NCBI GenBank assembly: GCA_012845835.1
Contig: JABAKD010000009.1
Coordinates: 12,801,955 to 12,865,954, forward strand
Reading direction: 5' to 3'
Length of the DNA: 64,000 nt
DNA from: Undaria pinnatifida
Taxonomy: Eukaryota > Sar > Phaeophyceae > Laminariales > Alariaceae
Positions 1-9,902 of the stretch are shown here, one piece after another. Below the pieces are notes generated by a model. The model was not told the DNA's origin and made no database searches. It was given only the letters and a program-made list of their open reading frames with translations. How positions within the stretch are numbered: position 1 is the first letter of the stretch; every line of letters begins with the position of its first letter. The position numbers and the translations under genes are program-made.

Positions 1-7
1 GTTTTCT

Positions 8-396
8 GTCGCATATTATTTTGGCTGATGGCATGATGCTTATTAGGTAGTATCGCTGGAACGCCATGTACGTGCCTTACTACGTGTGTTCTTCGTCTTC
101 TTGATTGTTGTTGTGGTTTTTTTCTTTTAGTTTAGGTCCGTGAGAATGATCAAAATCGTTGTTTTCTTAAAAAGAAGGACGTTTTTTTCACCCAAAACCA
201 AAAAGGCGTTTTTTTTTTGGGGATATAAGAGGTTATGTGTTTAGGAGAGATCCTCCATCGCTTTGTGTGTCGCAGATTGTTTCGGCTGATGATGGTGTGA
301 TGCCGATCAACTAGCATGTGCCGTCGTACCCGGTATCGCTGGAATGCCATATAGGTGCCTTGTAACGTGTGCTCTTCGTCTTCTTGATTCTTGTTT
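8..396. repeat. Two-copy direct repeat at window start
   Basis: Two diverged direct copies lie at about 8-113 and 268-396. Both run from a GCTGATG core through TATCGCTGGAA and GTGCCTT to CTTCGTCTTCTTGATT. The intervening 150 bases are T-rich with runs of T. No coding potential is recognisable. It may be part of a larger dispersed repeat that starts before the window. Confidence 0.5.
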
Positions 397-419
397 TTTT
401 TCAGACCTGGCAACGTTCG

Positions 420-645
420 GGGGAGTACCGACATTTCCACTACACCGGCTTTGAGCTACTCGCACGAGTGACTCTGCAACTCACTGACAAAAGCAATTTG
501 GCGACATTTTTGGCGTAGTATAGCTCACCATCCCATGGCGGATTCGTATCGCAAAACACAAAACAGCTCACAAGCTGAAGACTGTGCAAAGGAGCTGACA
601 GGGGGATGGATCACTCGAGCGAGTGACCCCGAGCGCGTCTACGAA
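420..645 (+). repeat. Dispersed repeat family R2, copy 1
   Basis: A family of about 220 bp is marked by CATTTCCACTACACC, then CACTCGCACGAGTG(A/G)CTCTGCA, then a CTTACCATTCC-like block, ending in ACTCG(N)GCGAGTGACCC. Related copies lie near 5043, 8668 and 10433 in the same orientation. The CACTCGCACGAGTG core is close to palindromic. No coding frame is shared between copies, so this is a non-coding repeat of unknown class. Confidence 0.55.
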
Positions 646-740
646 AAAATCTTCTTTTTTCCTTTTTTGTTCAAGAAGAAAAGAACGGTTCTTGTGGGGA
701 AGTTATAGGTATATATACTCCGTATATAGGAGAGCTCCTC

Positions 741-1035
741 AAGTCGTTCTACGGTAGCCCCCCCCCCCCCAAAAAAAAAAAAAAACTTTAAACGAACTCG
801 CTGGGGGTTTAGAAACCGGCTCCCGGCCTTGTCGCCCGAAATACGCTGCCCCTTACCGACCCGACGTCATTGTTCGATAGAGTCCATCGCAAACAAGAAA
901 ATATTTGAAGTTCTTTTCACAGCATCCTTCCTCGAGTGTCGAGCAGACATGAAACGTTCGTTACAGAAAAAAGAAAAGAAATCGCTGGCTTAGGGCGGGG
1001 GGGTGGGGGGGGGCGGGGCTATCGTAGAATCAGTC
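741..1035 (+). mobile_element. TIR element family M1, copy A
   Basis: The ends are inverted copies of each other: TCGTTCTACGGTAGCCCC on the left and GGGGCTATCGTAGAATCAG on the right. The interior (CGACGTCATCGTTC, TTCCTCGAGT, CATGAAACGTTCGTTA) is shared with the copies near 1625, 3926, 3983, 8243 and 58662. The C run just inside the left TIR has expanded into a C14A15 stretch. No transposase is present, so it is non-autonomous. No clear target duplication is seen for this copy. Confidence 0.7.
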
Positions 1036-1624
1036 AAGAGCCCTCCGAGAACATTGAGAGAGGTGCACCCCCCTCTCTTGTGTTGCCGTGTGGTGGCAAG
1101 CGTCTTTGTGCGGGGCTTAGGTTTGCCTGTGGCACGAGCCTCTGTACAAAAGAAAACTTGTTGCATCATCGCCCTTCCCTAGCGTACCCGTTGTATGGTT
1201 GTGTCTTTGATGCGGTTGTGGGTTGTGCGTTGTGCCTAAAGTGCTGCCAGGTACGGTGTACTTCGGCTTCGGTGTCACTCGGGGTGTGAGCTTTTCTACC
1301 CAAGTGGCGGTTTTGCCGTGTGGTGTGGCGACGGGGGGCGACCTGTGTATCGACACGATGAGCGCTGGCAAGCGGGTGAAGTCTTTTCAACACACTTTTG
1401 CCACTTTTTCGGTCTGTCTCGTCGTGCTCGTGGGGTGCAAAGCAGTTTTGGAATGAAAAACATAAAAAAACGCGCGAGAGCTGATGGCGCGAAGCTCCAG
1501 GCTTGGGACCACGCTGGGGACCGAGGGTTTCGTTACGGAGTGCGTACAGTAGGGAGCGGGAAACACTGTGTTTTAGAAGTGTTTTTTTTATGTTATATTT
1601 TCGAATCAAGAACCGCCCCCCCGA
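1036..1624. other. No recognisable gene
   Basis: Mixed-composition sequence between two copies of TIR family M1. Short overlapping open frames exist on both strands, but none shows a recognisable domain and they contradict each other. I see no repeat structure beyond short G and T runs. Confidence 0.4.
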
Positions 1625-1877
1625 GTCTCCCCCCCGACTTTTCTTTTGACGAAATCGCCGGTTTCGAAACCAGCTCCCGGTCGTATTTCCTGAAATACGG
1701 TCCCCCTCGACACCCCGACAATATCATCGATTGATCTAGGCTTTTGCACACAAGAAAATGTATGGATCTCCTCTGGTTTCAATTGTATCCTTCCTTGCGT
1801 CGAGCAGCCATGAAACGTTCGTTACAAAAAATCACTGGTTTGGGGGGGGGAGGGGCTGTCGTGTAGTAAGAATCACC
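1625..1877 (+). mobile_element. TIR element family M1, copy B (decayed ends)
   Basis: The interior matches the other M1 copies (GAAATCGCCGGTTTCGAAAC, CTCCCGG, CATGAAACGTTCGTTA, ATCACTGGTTT). The left TIR has been replaced by C runs and the right TIR is disturbed (GGGGCTGTCGTGTAGTAAGA). Boundaries are approximate and no target duplication is recognisable. Confidence 0.6.
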
Positions 1878-2080
1878 TTCCCCCCCCCAAAAAAAGAGAG
1901 AGCTCACGGCTTGAATCTCTGCGCTTGATACACCATTTCCATTTTTTCGGGAGCATCTACGTCGGGGGGGGGAGCGGGATTTTTCTTCCGGGAGCGTGTA
2001 AGGGACGGGAAAACCTGAAGCAGGTGAAGTGGTGTTTGGATGTGGAAGTTTCCCCCCCCCCTGTCATTCAGCAAATTTTT

Positions 2081-2398
2081 CAGCCGAAAGGTGCTCTATG
2101 CTTTCGTGTATTCGTCGCACTACACGTGTGTCCCCGATCGAGACACAGTAAACGTTTCAGCCGAAAGATGTGCCATGCTTTTATTGTGTATTCGTCGCAC
2201 ACACGTGTGTCCTCGATCGAGACAAAGTAAACGTTTTAGCCGAAAGGTGCTCTATGCTTTCGTGTATTTCGTCGCGCACGCGTGTGTCTCCGATCGAGAC
2301 GCAGTAAGCGTTTCAGCCGAAAGGTGCTCTATATGCTTTCGTATGCTTTCGTGTATTCGTCGCACACACGTGTGTCCCCAATCGAGACACATAATACG
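2081..2398 (+). repeat. 77-bp minisatellite, four units
   Basis: Units begin with CAGCCGAAAGGTGCTCTATG at 2081, 2158, 2237 and 2314, a period of 77 to 79 bases. Each unit contains TATTCGTCGCAC, the palindromic CACACGTGTG and CGATCGAGAC. The last unit runs into ATAATACGTGGAGGTGTGGTGAGC, which resembles the repeat that follows at 2632. Confidence 0.85.
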
Positions 2399-2549
2399 TG
2401 GAGGTGTGGTGAGCCTTTCATCCCTTTTTGTTTTCGGGTTTCGCTTTTTTCGTCGCGGTGGCTCGGCGGTCACTCGCGAGAGTGACCCCTCCCCCCTGTT
2501 CCTTTTTCGTTTTTTTTTTTTTTTTTCTTGTATCCACGCCCCAGATAGC

Positions 2550-2692
2550 GCTGGATTCACGCCAGATGTACGAAGCGGCTGGATTGCGAAGGCAATTGAG
2601 TTGAATCGACGCACGACGTGTGTGCATGAAAATACGTGGAAGTGTGGTGAGCTGATTAAGCTTTTTTTTTTCCCAATCCGCCGGAGGATGAC
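2550..2692 (+). repeat. Dispersed repeat R6, copy 1
   Basis: GGATTGCGAAGGCAATTGAG, CGACGTGTGTG, AAAATACGTGGAAGTGTGGT and AATCCGCCGGAGGA recur in inverted orientation at 50941-51062, inside intron 1 of AP2M1. No coding frame is conserved. Confidence 0.65.
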
Positions 2693-2701
2693 TTATTTTT
2701 T

Positions 2702-2774
2702 TTCGACGTTATGTATTATATGGATTCGAAACCCATTGGGATTTCACGCGCAGGTTCGAGTCCTGCCGTCGACG
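2702..2774 (+). tRNA. tRNA-like sequence or tRNA pseudogene
   Basis: The stretch is 73 nt long with a perfect T-arm (GCAGG, loop TTCGAGT, CCTGC at 2750-2766). The acceptor stem TTCGACG/CGTCGAC pairs at six of seven positions and is followed by G and CCA. The D-arm does not fold and the anticodon loop lacks the usual T33. It heads a dispersed repeat (next feature), so a tRNA-derived repeat or pseudogene is likelier than a working tRNA. Confidence 0.3.
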
Positions 2775-3050
2775 CCACATGTGAAGTTATAGGAGGGGAC
2801 ACAGAGTGCCCCCTGCAGGTCTGCCATTTGAGCAGGTCCTCGGAGAGTACTCACTCTTTCTTTTCCTTCGTAGAGACGTTGCTTTACTCGATTCCACCAG
2901 AGCCCCGGATGGCTTCTGAGATCGGAGGCACGTGCCTCCGATCTATTTCCTAACTTTCCCGAATATAAAAACGACAACCTTATCATACGAAACCCATCCA
3001 AGTGATCTCAAATTCGGATAATTACAGACCTTTCGCAAGGCCGTATCTTA
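2775..3050 (+). repeat. Dispersed repeat R3, copy 1
   Basis: GAGGGGACACAGAGTGCC, GAGCAGGTCCTCGGAGAGTA, GATCGGAGGCACGTGCCTCC and ATACGAAACCCATCCAA are shared, in the same order, with 6490-6780. Part also occurs inverted at 5910-6006. GGAGGCACGTGCCTCC is a perfect 16-base palindrome. Non-coding. Confidence 0.7.
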
Positions 3051-3925
3051 GCAGTTAACAGTCCGCAAGGAGGGAATGGCTTGTTACACCTACATACAGC
3101 AAGCTTGCTTCGCCAAAAATGTCGCCTATTGATGATGGAGAGAAATATATTTATTGTCGGTGAGAGGTACGTGTAGTAGAGTCACTCTCTCGTGCGAGTG
3201 GCTCAAACTTTGCGGCGAACATGGAGGCACCCCTTCCTTCCCTTACTTAGATGCCGTAGGCACAGTCTCTCCTCCACTGCATTGAATGTCCCACACTTGC
3301 CTCTCCAAGGTATTTTTTATCGCTAAAAACGTGTTGGCGTCTTCGTTTTTGGTTTTTGGTTTTCCCCTTCCTTATCCACTCGCGAGGATACAATAACCGA
3401 AAAAAAAAGGCCGTACTCGTATATCATACGATATGCGAAGTGGTCGGTAGCGGGGGAAGCCCGACGACGAGGGCTCCTCTTTCTCGCTGCATTCCATGTT
3501 ACTACATGTACCAAGACTCCTAGAGGATTCTGTCCCCCAAAAGCACTGGTGGAGTTCCAAAAGGATGACTTGAAAGGCTTAATTTTTTTTGTTCTCTGTC
3601 CCCGAGATTGAAGAAAAAAAAAAAGTAGTAGTCGGGACACCGTTCGAACCTCGCAAAGCACGCCGCTGTCGCCGACGCCGTTGCTTGCGACCAGCGTCAT
3701 CGATGGAACAACCATATCGCGATCGGGAAAGTGACGTGGAGCGCACTAATAATTTGTTTTGGCGTGTGCGCACATGGACACATACATTGATCCACCCGTA
3801 GCAGGTTCACCTTCGCAAATGCGCGGTCCCCACTGCTCGCAGCCCCGAGGTATACGATGGGCAGGGGTATAGCCCAAGTTTACGGCCGGGGGTAAGCCGC
3901 TCGTCGTGGGAGCATACCAACCTTC
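3051..3925. other. No recognisable gene
   Basis: Contains a fragment of the R2 core in inverse orientation near 3180-3215 (CACTCTCTCGTGCGAGTGGC) and short purine tracts. Overlapping open frames on both strands near 3323-3801 show no recognisable domain. Confidence 0.35.
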
Positions 3926-4434
3926 GTGTCGTTCTACTGTAGCCCCCCCAACTTTTCTTTAACGATCGCCGGTTTTGAAAACGACTGATTCTACGATAGC
4001 CCCCCCCAAAACCAGCGATTTTGTTTAACCAACGTTTCATGGCTGCTCGACACAAGGAAGGATACTATCGAAAACATACTATCCACACATTTTCTTGTGT
4101 GCAAAGGTCTTTCGATCGATGACGTCGGGGGGTCGAGGGACACCGTATTTCAAGAGAAACAATCGAGAGCTGGTTTTGAAACCAGCGATTTCGTTAAAGA
4201 AAAAGTTTGGGAGGCTACCGTAGAACGACTCAAACCAGCTCCCGGCCGTACCTCCTGAAACACGGTGCCCCTTGCCACCCCTACGTCATCGTTCTATAGT
4301 CCTTATTGGCAAACGATAAAACATATGGAGATATTATTTTCATAGAATCCTTCCTCGGGTTGAGCAGCCATGAAACGCTCGTGAAAGAAAATCGCTGGTT
4401 TTTACTGGGGGGGGGGGCTATCCTAGAATCAGTC
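3926..4434 (+). mobile_element. TIR family M1, copy D, interrupted by another copy
   Basis: A plus-strand M1 element whose left end (GTCGTTCTACTGTAGCCCCC) is at 3926 and right end (CTATCCTAGAATCAGTC) at 4434. It is split between GGTTTTG/AAAC and CCAGCTCCCGG by the inverted M1 copy at 3983-4231. The flanks CTTC and TTTC are an imperfect 4-bp match. Confidence 0.75.
3983..4231 (-). mobile_element. TIR family M1, copy C, nested inside copy D
   Basis: A 249-bp inverted M1 copy bounded by GACTGATTCTACGATAGCCC and GGCTACCGTAGAACGACTC. It is flanked by exact AAAC at 3979-3982 and 4232-4235, which is a duplication of the host element's own GAAACC sequence. This fixes both the ends of the element and a 4-bp target duplication. 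No transposase frame is present. Confidence 0.85.
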
Positions 4435-5042
4435 TTTCACCTTCCGATACAAAACGGACCTTTCCTCAAAAAGATTTTTTGTGTTGGTGCAGCTTAACAA
4501 ATAATTTTACGCGGCGGTGTGCATGCATATATATATATCGCGAACCGGGACAGCCACACTACTAGCGCGAGTGGCGCCAAGACTCTGAAATTGCCTCCCC
4601 CATCCTATCGTAGCCTTGAGGCATCCATCAGGATTGCAATGCTATAGCTTCCGCTTCGTGTCAGGGGGCGGAGCCGATCACCCGTTGTGTCGAGCACGAA
4701 CGGTACTTGCCGTGAAGCTAGACGAGGGGCTTGCGCGGAGAGACGGGGCTGGGGGGGGGGGGGGGGGGGGGGGTTGCGGGCACGAGATGCCGTATGTACG
4801 AATGGGACAAGCAAGGCGTTTGTCCCATGGGAGAGAAGGAGGGAGGAGGGGGGGTGTAGTCAACCGGCATCGTATGATCGGGTCAACCGCCGGGGAATCA
4901 TGAGATGGAACGATTTACGCTTCGGCTTCTAGGGAGCTGCGCATGACAATGTGGGGCTGGTGATGCCACAGGGCTACATCGAGGAGGTCACTTCCGCGGT
5001 ATTAGACATACATCACGGCTACGGCACCGGGGGGGGGGGGAG
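4435..5042. other. Repeat-rich intergenic stretch with G23 run
   Basis: A fragment of the R2 family (CTAGCGCGAGTGGC) lies near 4560. An uninterrupted run of 23 G is at 4751-4773. Proline- or glycine-rich open frames across it are translations of the G run and are not credible genes. Confidence 0.45.
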
Positions 5043-5125
5043 GGGCGGCTACCCATGTTCACTACGCGGGGTTTCCACCACTCGCACGAGCGCCTCTGTG
5101 TGTACCTCACGCTGACAAAACGCTT
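5043..5125 (+). repeat. Dispersed repeat R2, short copy
   Basis: CCATGTTCACTACGCGGGGTTTCCACCACTCGC-type sequence, followed by an ACGAGCGCCTCTGTG block and CTCACGCTGACAAAA, matches the first half of the R2 family. The rest has diverged. Confidence 0.45.
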
Positions 5126-5909
5126 CTGTATACAGGCGTTTTTTTTTTTCCTGTCGCGCGTAGCCAGCGACGGGTTACTATTCCGAATGTATGTGCGGAT
5201 TCATATCGCGAAGCGGCACAATGGAAGACCGCAATGAGGGGACAATGGAGGTCCACTCGCGCGGATAGCCCCGAGCCACTGCACGAAAAGGCCCGAAAAA
5301 GTTTCTCCCCTTACCGGAATCGGGGACCTCTCCACCAGGCTCGCGAACGGTCGGTTTTTTAGCGGTCGCGCCGCGAGATATTACACGAAGCATCTGCCCC
5401 AGATGTGGATGGGTGGTTGTTGTCGGATGAGGCGGTTTTCACATCTTGCTCTCTGCTTCTCTTTTTTTATATACGATGTGGGATTCGTGTGGAGAGGGGC
5501 ACAAGACCCGCGACGGCAGCGACGCTGCGCGTTGCATATCCTCCAGAGCAGCATCGGTTTGCTGCGTTCGAAACGAACTGCCGCGACAGCACGGAGTTTT
5601 GATGCTTCTCCGCCTCCCGCTATATAAAAACAGGGAACAACAGATTCGTGTGCAGGGGGGACGCGGTCGGTGAACGCGGCAGTGCACCGAGAGTCGCTAC
5701 GATGCCCTACGGTGGCAGCATGCGCCCCAAATTTTCCTGACGTTCGACGCACGCCACGATAGAGGAAGCAGTGTTCGTCCGAAGTGGTTTCCGAAGGGTG
5801 GTTTCCGAAGGGTGGTTTTCGAAGGGTGGGGGCCCTTGACCCAGAAATCGTCGGAAATAATAGACGAAAAAAAAAGCATATTATTTTCTGTTTTGTGCTA
5901 AGAAACACG
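5126..5909. other. No recognisable gene
   Basis: Open frames of up to 175 codons exist on the minus strand (5381-5908) and shorter ones on the plus strand. They overlap in several frames and none carries a domain I recognise. A GTGGTTTCCGAAGG-type 15-bp motif is repeated three times at 5785-5829, possibly a short tandem repeat. Confidence 0.35.
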
Positions 5910-6006
5910 GCCTCGAAAGGCCTGTTAATTATCCGATTTCTTTTTTTAGATCGTTTGGATGGGGTTTCGTATTATAGGGTTGGCGTTTTATATTCGGGAA
6001 ATTTAG
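5910..6006 (-). repeat. Dispersed repeat R3, inverted fragment
   Basis: GGATGGGGTTTCGTATTATA and TATATTCGGGAAATTTAGG are the reverse complement of the R3 3' block at 2950-3010 and 6690-6740. Confidence 0.55.
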
Positions 6007-6159
6007 GTAAGTTTTGGTTTTGTGTACCTCCGGTAGGCCATGGGATTTTTTCATCCGGTGTCGTAGCACACCTGTTGAACCCCCCCCCCCCCCCCCCCCC
6101 CCCCCAAGAAGAAACCATTTATTTTGGGGGTTCTAAGAAAGGTCTTAAAAGCTCCTAAA
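6007..6159. repeat. C26 homopolymer and flanks
   Basis: A run of 26 C lies at 6080-6105. The flanking GGCCATGGGATTTTTTCATC and GTTGAACC resemble the sequence near 7003-7020, so this may be a further dispersed repeat interrupted by the C run. Confidence 0.4.
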
Positions 6160-6780
6160 ACGTGGACGAGTAGCTTTCAGAAACAGGAACAAAATGTGGT
6201 GCACCCTCTTGTGAAGGACTTAGTGGGGTATTAGTCCGTTTGACCACTTGCCAAAGGTTAACCAATAGCTTACCCAAACTAAGCCTTATAACACTCTCCC
6301 CCCCTGAAACGGCGGGATAGCAGGTCGGCCGGATATACGGCGGACCTCTGTCAACATCCAAGCCGTTTCATTTCCTGGGGATACCGGGGAGAGTATTTTT
6401 CAACTTCACCCATGGGGAAAATCTGAAAAGTTTATCATTGTGGATGGTGGGGATCGAACCCACGACCCAAAAAACCCATGGTCTGTCGACGACGCCATTT
6501 GTTAAATTATAGGTGGAGGACACAGAGTGCCCCACCTGCAGGTCTGCCAATTGAGCAGGTCCTCGGAGAGTACTCACTTTCGTTCCTTCGTAGAGATGTA
6601 GCTTTATTCGTTTCCACCAGAGCCCGGGATAGCTTCTGAGATCGGAGGCACGTGCCTCCGATCTACTTCCTAACTTAACTTTCCCGAATATAAACCGCCA
6701 ACCTTATCATACGAAACCCATCCAAATGATCTCAAATTCGGATACCTACATACAGGCATTTCGAGGCCGTATCTTAACAC
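6160..6780 (-). repeat. Dispersed repeat R3, long copy with tRNA-like T-arm
   Basis: Read on the minus strand, the block holds a perfect tRNA-like T-arm (GTGGG, TTCGATC, CCCAC) followed by CATCCAC at 6440-6466, then a body ending CCGTTTCAGGGGGGG and a TATAAGGCTTAG block. The last part and the T-arm recur at 59588-59960. The segment 6490-6780 matches 2775-3050. It may be a tRNA-derived SINE, or a terminal-repeat miniature retrotransposon whose G tract is the polypurine tract. The evidence does not separate these. Confidence 0.55.
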
Positions 6781-7290
6781 TCTACTATCGCTTTTTTGGA
6801 GCTCTACGAGCCCCCATCCAAAACCCTTGGCTTCGGTCATAAACCGCGCGTACATGCACGCAACCCGCGATCAACGGTGTAGAGGCATACCTTTTTTGGG
6901 CGAAAACGTTTTGTGAATGACGGGAGCTCCTTAATTAACCCAAAATAAGCGTTTTTTTTTGGCATATGGTTCTCGTCTTTGTACCTATAGACTATGAATA
7001 GGCCATGGGGTTTTGCATCCGGTTATCAGCAGCTTTTTATTTTTCTCCAAAATCGATTTTTGTGGGAGGAGAGAGGTCTTAACCTCCAAAATTGAGGAAG
7101 ATCTCATAAAAAAAATGGTTGTACATCTTATCGCAGCACACTCACGCGTCATCCTCATGCCTAGGTATTTAGCGAAAAACTTTTGTCTAAAAAGAGGCTA
7201 CCTTTGGGGGGGGGGTCACCATTTGGGTCCTTTTTTTCCAGTGGGCCGGGGCTAACTCGTGCGAGAGACCCGCCGCCGCCCCTTTCCGGT
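6781..7290. other. No recognisable gene
   Basis: AT-richer intergenic sequence. A G10 run lies near 7208 and an R2-like CTCGTGCGAGAGACC fragment near 7256. An 80-codon frame at 7013-7255 has no recognisable domain. Confidence 0.35.
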
Positions 7291-7378
7291 CTTAACCCCT
7301 TTCGAGCGAACCCCTCCCTATACTAAATCCAAGTAATTTTGTCCCCAAAAACGGGCTTCCAATTGTAAAGGGGTTAAG
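7291..7378. mobile_element. Palindromic 90-bp element R5, copy 1
   Basis: The ends are inverted repeats CTTAACCCCTTT and AAAGGGGTTAAG. The interior AACCCCTCCCTATACTAA, CAAGTAA and TTGTCCCCAAAAA is shared with the copies at 11306 and 61057. Its size and structure suit a small MITE. No target duplication was identified. Confidence 0.6.
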
Positions 7379-8242
7379 GTCTTAGGTCAAGCTTTAGATT
7401 TAAGCGTTGGTTGGCACAAAGCGAGCGCAAAAAAACTGTATCGGACGCGTGCTGTGTTAAGAGCTATTGTTCTTCGTATACTGCTATTGATCGCACTTTT
7501 TTTTTTTTCGCGGCTGAAACATTAACATTTCCGGAAGGATGACGGGGCTCCTTATAGCCCAAAACCATCGGAAATCGGAATATTTTCGTTTTTCATCTGT
7601 TTTCGCTATAATATTGCTTGTTGAATAAAGCTTTCTCTATAGACTATAGTTAGCTTTTAAAATATACAAAAAAAAAACTCATTATTTTGGTGCTTAAGTT
7701 GTAGAGTATTGTTTAATTGTAAAGATTCCATAACAAACGATACTAAATCTCCAGTAAATTTCCACCATACACTTTTTACTTTGAAAAAATATCAAACGAA
7801 AATTTCTTCCAAAATGCCATTTCGTCATCTTGCATGTCGGAAACTTGTAAAATATTTTTTTTCGCTACAAACTTATTTCTTCATTAATGTACCTACTGTA
7901 GCACGCTACGATAGCTCTACGTAGAGACAGCACGTTTTGGCGAAAACTCTTTCTGAACGAAAGTTTCTCCTCGACCCTAAATCGTCGGAATTTCATTCTC
8001 ACTTTTCGCTCTTCTTTTTTTTTCTTCCGTACCTATTAATAGTAGGCCATGAGATTCTTCATCAATCGGATGGGCTCCACTTTTCGTTCTTCTCAAAATC
8101 AGTTTCCGGGTTGTGGGCAATAGAATAAAGCCCCTCAATAGGCTAGTATCCTCAGAAAAAAGAAAAAAGAAAAAAAGGTAAACCTCTACACCGCCGTATC
8201 TTTGGTCCAGACTACAAGAAAAAAAAAGGTGCACCCTTTGCC
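7379..8242. other. No recognisable gene
   Basis: AT-rich stretch with T runs. GTAGGCCATGAGATTCTTCATC near 8041 resembles sequence near 6043 and 7001 (GGCCATGGG with TTTTGCATC), so remnants of one further dispersed repeat are likely. Confidence 0.35.
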
Positions 8243-8614
8243 GAGTCGTTCTACGATAGCCCCCCCAATTTTTCTTCAACGAAATCGCCGATTTTGAAAC
8301 CAGCCCCCGGCTGTAACGCCTGAAATACGGTGGTGCCCCTTGCCATCCCGACGTCATCGTTCCATAGTACTAGTAGTCCTTTGCCCGCAAAGAAGAAAAT
8401 TCATGGAGATATATTGTTTTCATATTACGGGGGACCCTAGTAAATAGGACCTACGGTGGACACAAAAACCTATATATTCATCTATTTTTACGAACAATAT
8501 TTGGTCCTATTTACTATCGTCCTGCGTATTAGTAACTTTCCTCGTGACGAGTAGCCATGAACCGTTCGTTAAAAAATTCGCCAGATTTGGGAGGGGGCTA
8601 TCGTAGAATCAGTC
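8243..8614 (+). mobile_element. TIR family M1, copy F, carrying a nested MITE
   Basis: The left TIR GAGTCGTTCTACGATAGCCC and the right TIR GGGGGCTATCGTAGAATCAG bound the element. Exact TGCC flanks occur at 8239-8242 and 8615-8618. It is about 125 bp longer than copy C; 105 bp of the excess is the independent TA-flanked MITE at 8425-8529. Non-autonomous. Confidence 0.85.
8425..8529. mobile_element. 105-bp TA-flanked MITE (M2), copy 1
   Basis: Inverted repeats of about 27 bp start with TTACGGGGGACC and continue GTAAATAGGACC; the right arm has several substitutions. TA flanks both sides (8423-8424 and 8530-8531), as expected of Tc1/mariner target duplication. An identical-length copy with better-preserved arms is at 63514-63618. 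No transposase is present. Confidence 0.85.
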
Positions 8615-8667
8615 TGCCGTAGCATCTATCAAAAATCGCCGTCGATAAGGACCAAGGCTTCGGTACG

Positions 8668-8833
8668 AGGGGTGCCCCCATTTCCACTACACCCGGTTTT
8701 CACCCACTCGCACGAGTGGCTCTGCACCTCACTCGACAATAAGATTTACGCCGCTGCGATTTGATTTTTGCGCAGCGCGTTGCTTACCATTCCATAACAT
8801 CACGAAAGCTTTTTTGAGACGGCAAAGAAACAT

Positions 8834-8868
<35 letters not shown>

Positions 8869-8905
8869 GTGCTCGGACGAGCGACCCTCAGCCACCGCAA
8901 AAAAG
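8668..8905 (+). repeat. Dispersed repeat R2, copy with G31 insertion
   Basis: CATTTCCACTACACCCGG, CACTCGCACGAGTGGCTCTG and CTTACCATTCC follow the family order, as does a GCGACCCTCAGCCACCGCAA end. A run of 31 G at 8834-8864 interrupts it where other copies have ordinary sequence. Confidence 0.6.
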
Positions 8906-9654
8906 GTTCCTAAAAACGGACCCCTAACTGTTGCCTTGGCCTAAGCGCGTTCTGCGAGAGAGACAACCATGTCACCGGCGCTGCTGGCAGATACTCGCAC
9001 ATCAGAGGGGCGGAGGATGGACGCAGAGTTAGAACGGCGTGTGCGGCTCGATTTTCGCATCATCCGCAAACTAGCACGAACGCCGTGCATGATCCGCGAG
9101 CCGCACATACATGGGTACGACAGAGAACAAGTGCCCTTCTTCCACAGCCTCGCTCACACGTTGGAGGCGGTCGTTGGTCGAGTTAAAGATCGGTTGGGCG
9201 TCATTCGCACGCTTCGAATCAGGCCAGCCTCAAGAGAGGCATCACCCCTCTTCATGGACCTCATGCCGAAACTCACATCAGAATCGACAGTTCAACCGCC
9301 CTGAGAGCCAGCCCTACATCGGACCCGAGCGGCAGCAGCCTTGCAGTCATTGCTGCGAGAAGAACAGCGGGATCCAAAGCCAAGGGGGGAATAGGCAGCG
9401 CACAAACAGACGACGGACACGAGCAAGCGCAAGCACGGGAGGGACCCGGTGCCTGCTGAGGCTCCGTGTGCCTACCGCGGTCTTGCCCTCAACGACCCCA
9501 CCTCCCGGGATATTGGGGATGACCACACCCCCGACCCGCTTTTCGGCGCCCACAACAGTGATGCCCACACGACGCGTTCTGGAATGTACCGGGCACCTCG
9601 CGCAACGGGCCATCGACGCGAGGTCCTCGGACCAGAGATATTTCCAGGCCTACT
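8906..9654. other. GC-rich stretch with unassigned open frames
   Basis: A 111-codon plus frame (8969-9304) and a 204-codon plus frame (9111-9725) overlap. The first is fairly normal in composition (charged, with a helix-like LAHTLEAVVGRVKDRLG segment), but I recognise no family. A degraded transposon gene fragment is possible. Confidence 0.25.
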
Positions 9655-9790
9655 CACGGGTCGAATTACTTCTCGCGGATCGGATCGGGTCAGAGAGTGA
9701 CCCGGCCCGATTAATGATTTATTAAAACCTCCTGACCCGACCCGACCCGACCCGCGAGTTTTTAAAAACATGCTGACCCGACCCGGACGA
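9655..9790 (+). repeat. GACCC-rich repeat R8, copy 1
   Basis: Begins CAGGCCTACTCACGGGTCG, continues AATTACTTCTCGCGG, and contains GACCCGACCC arrays separated by CGCGAGTTTTTAAAA-type spacers. It matches the start and interior of the larger copies at 27706 and 37074. Truncated. Confidence 0.6.
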
Positions 9791-9902
9791 CGGAACGAGC
9801 TGATCGGAGTGATGCACATCGGGGGGAGCAACATAAGTCACCCTAGCCCATTAACAAGAAAGGCGCAGTTGCCCGCCCTCCCCCCTCTTGTCTGGTCGAT
9901 AA

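Noticed and set aside
2702-2774. Functional tRNA gene
   Set aside because: T-arm and acceptor fit but the D-arm and the anticodon loop do not; kept only as tRNA-like.
9111-9725. 204-codon Arg/Pro-rich plus frame
   Set aside because: Overlaps the R8 repeat at its end and another frame at its start; no family recognised.
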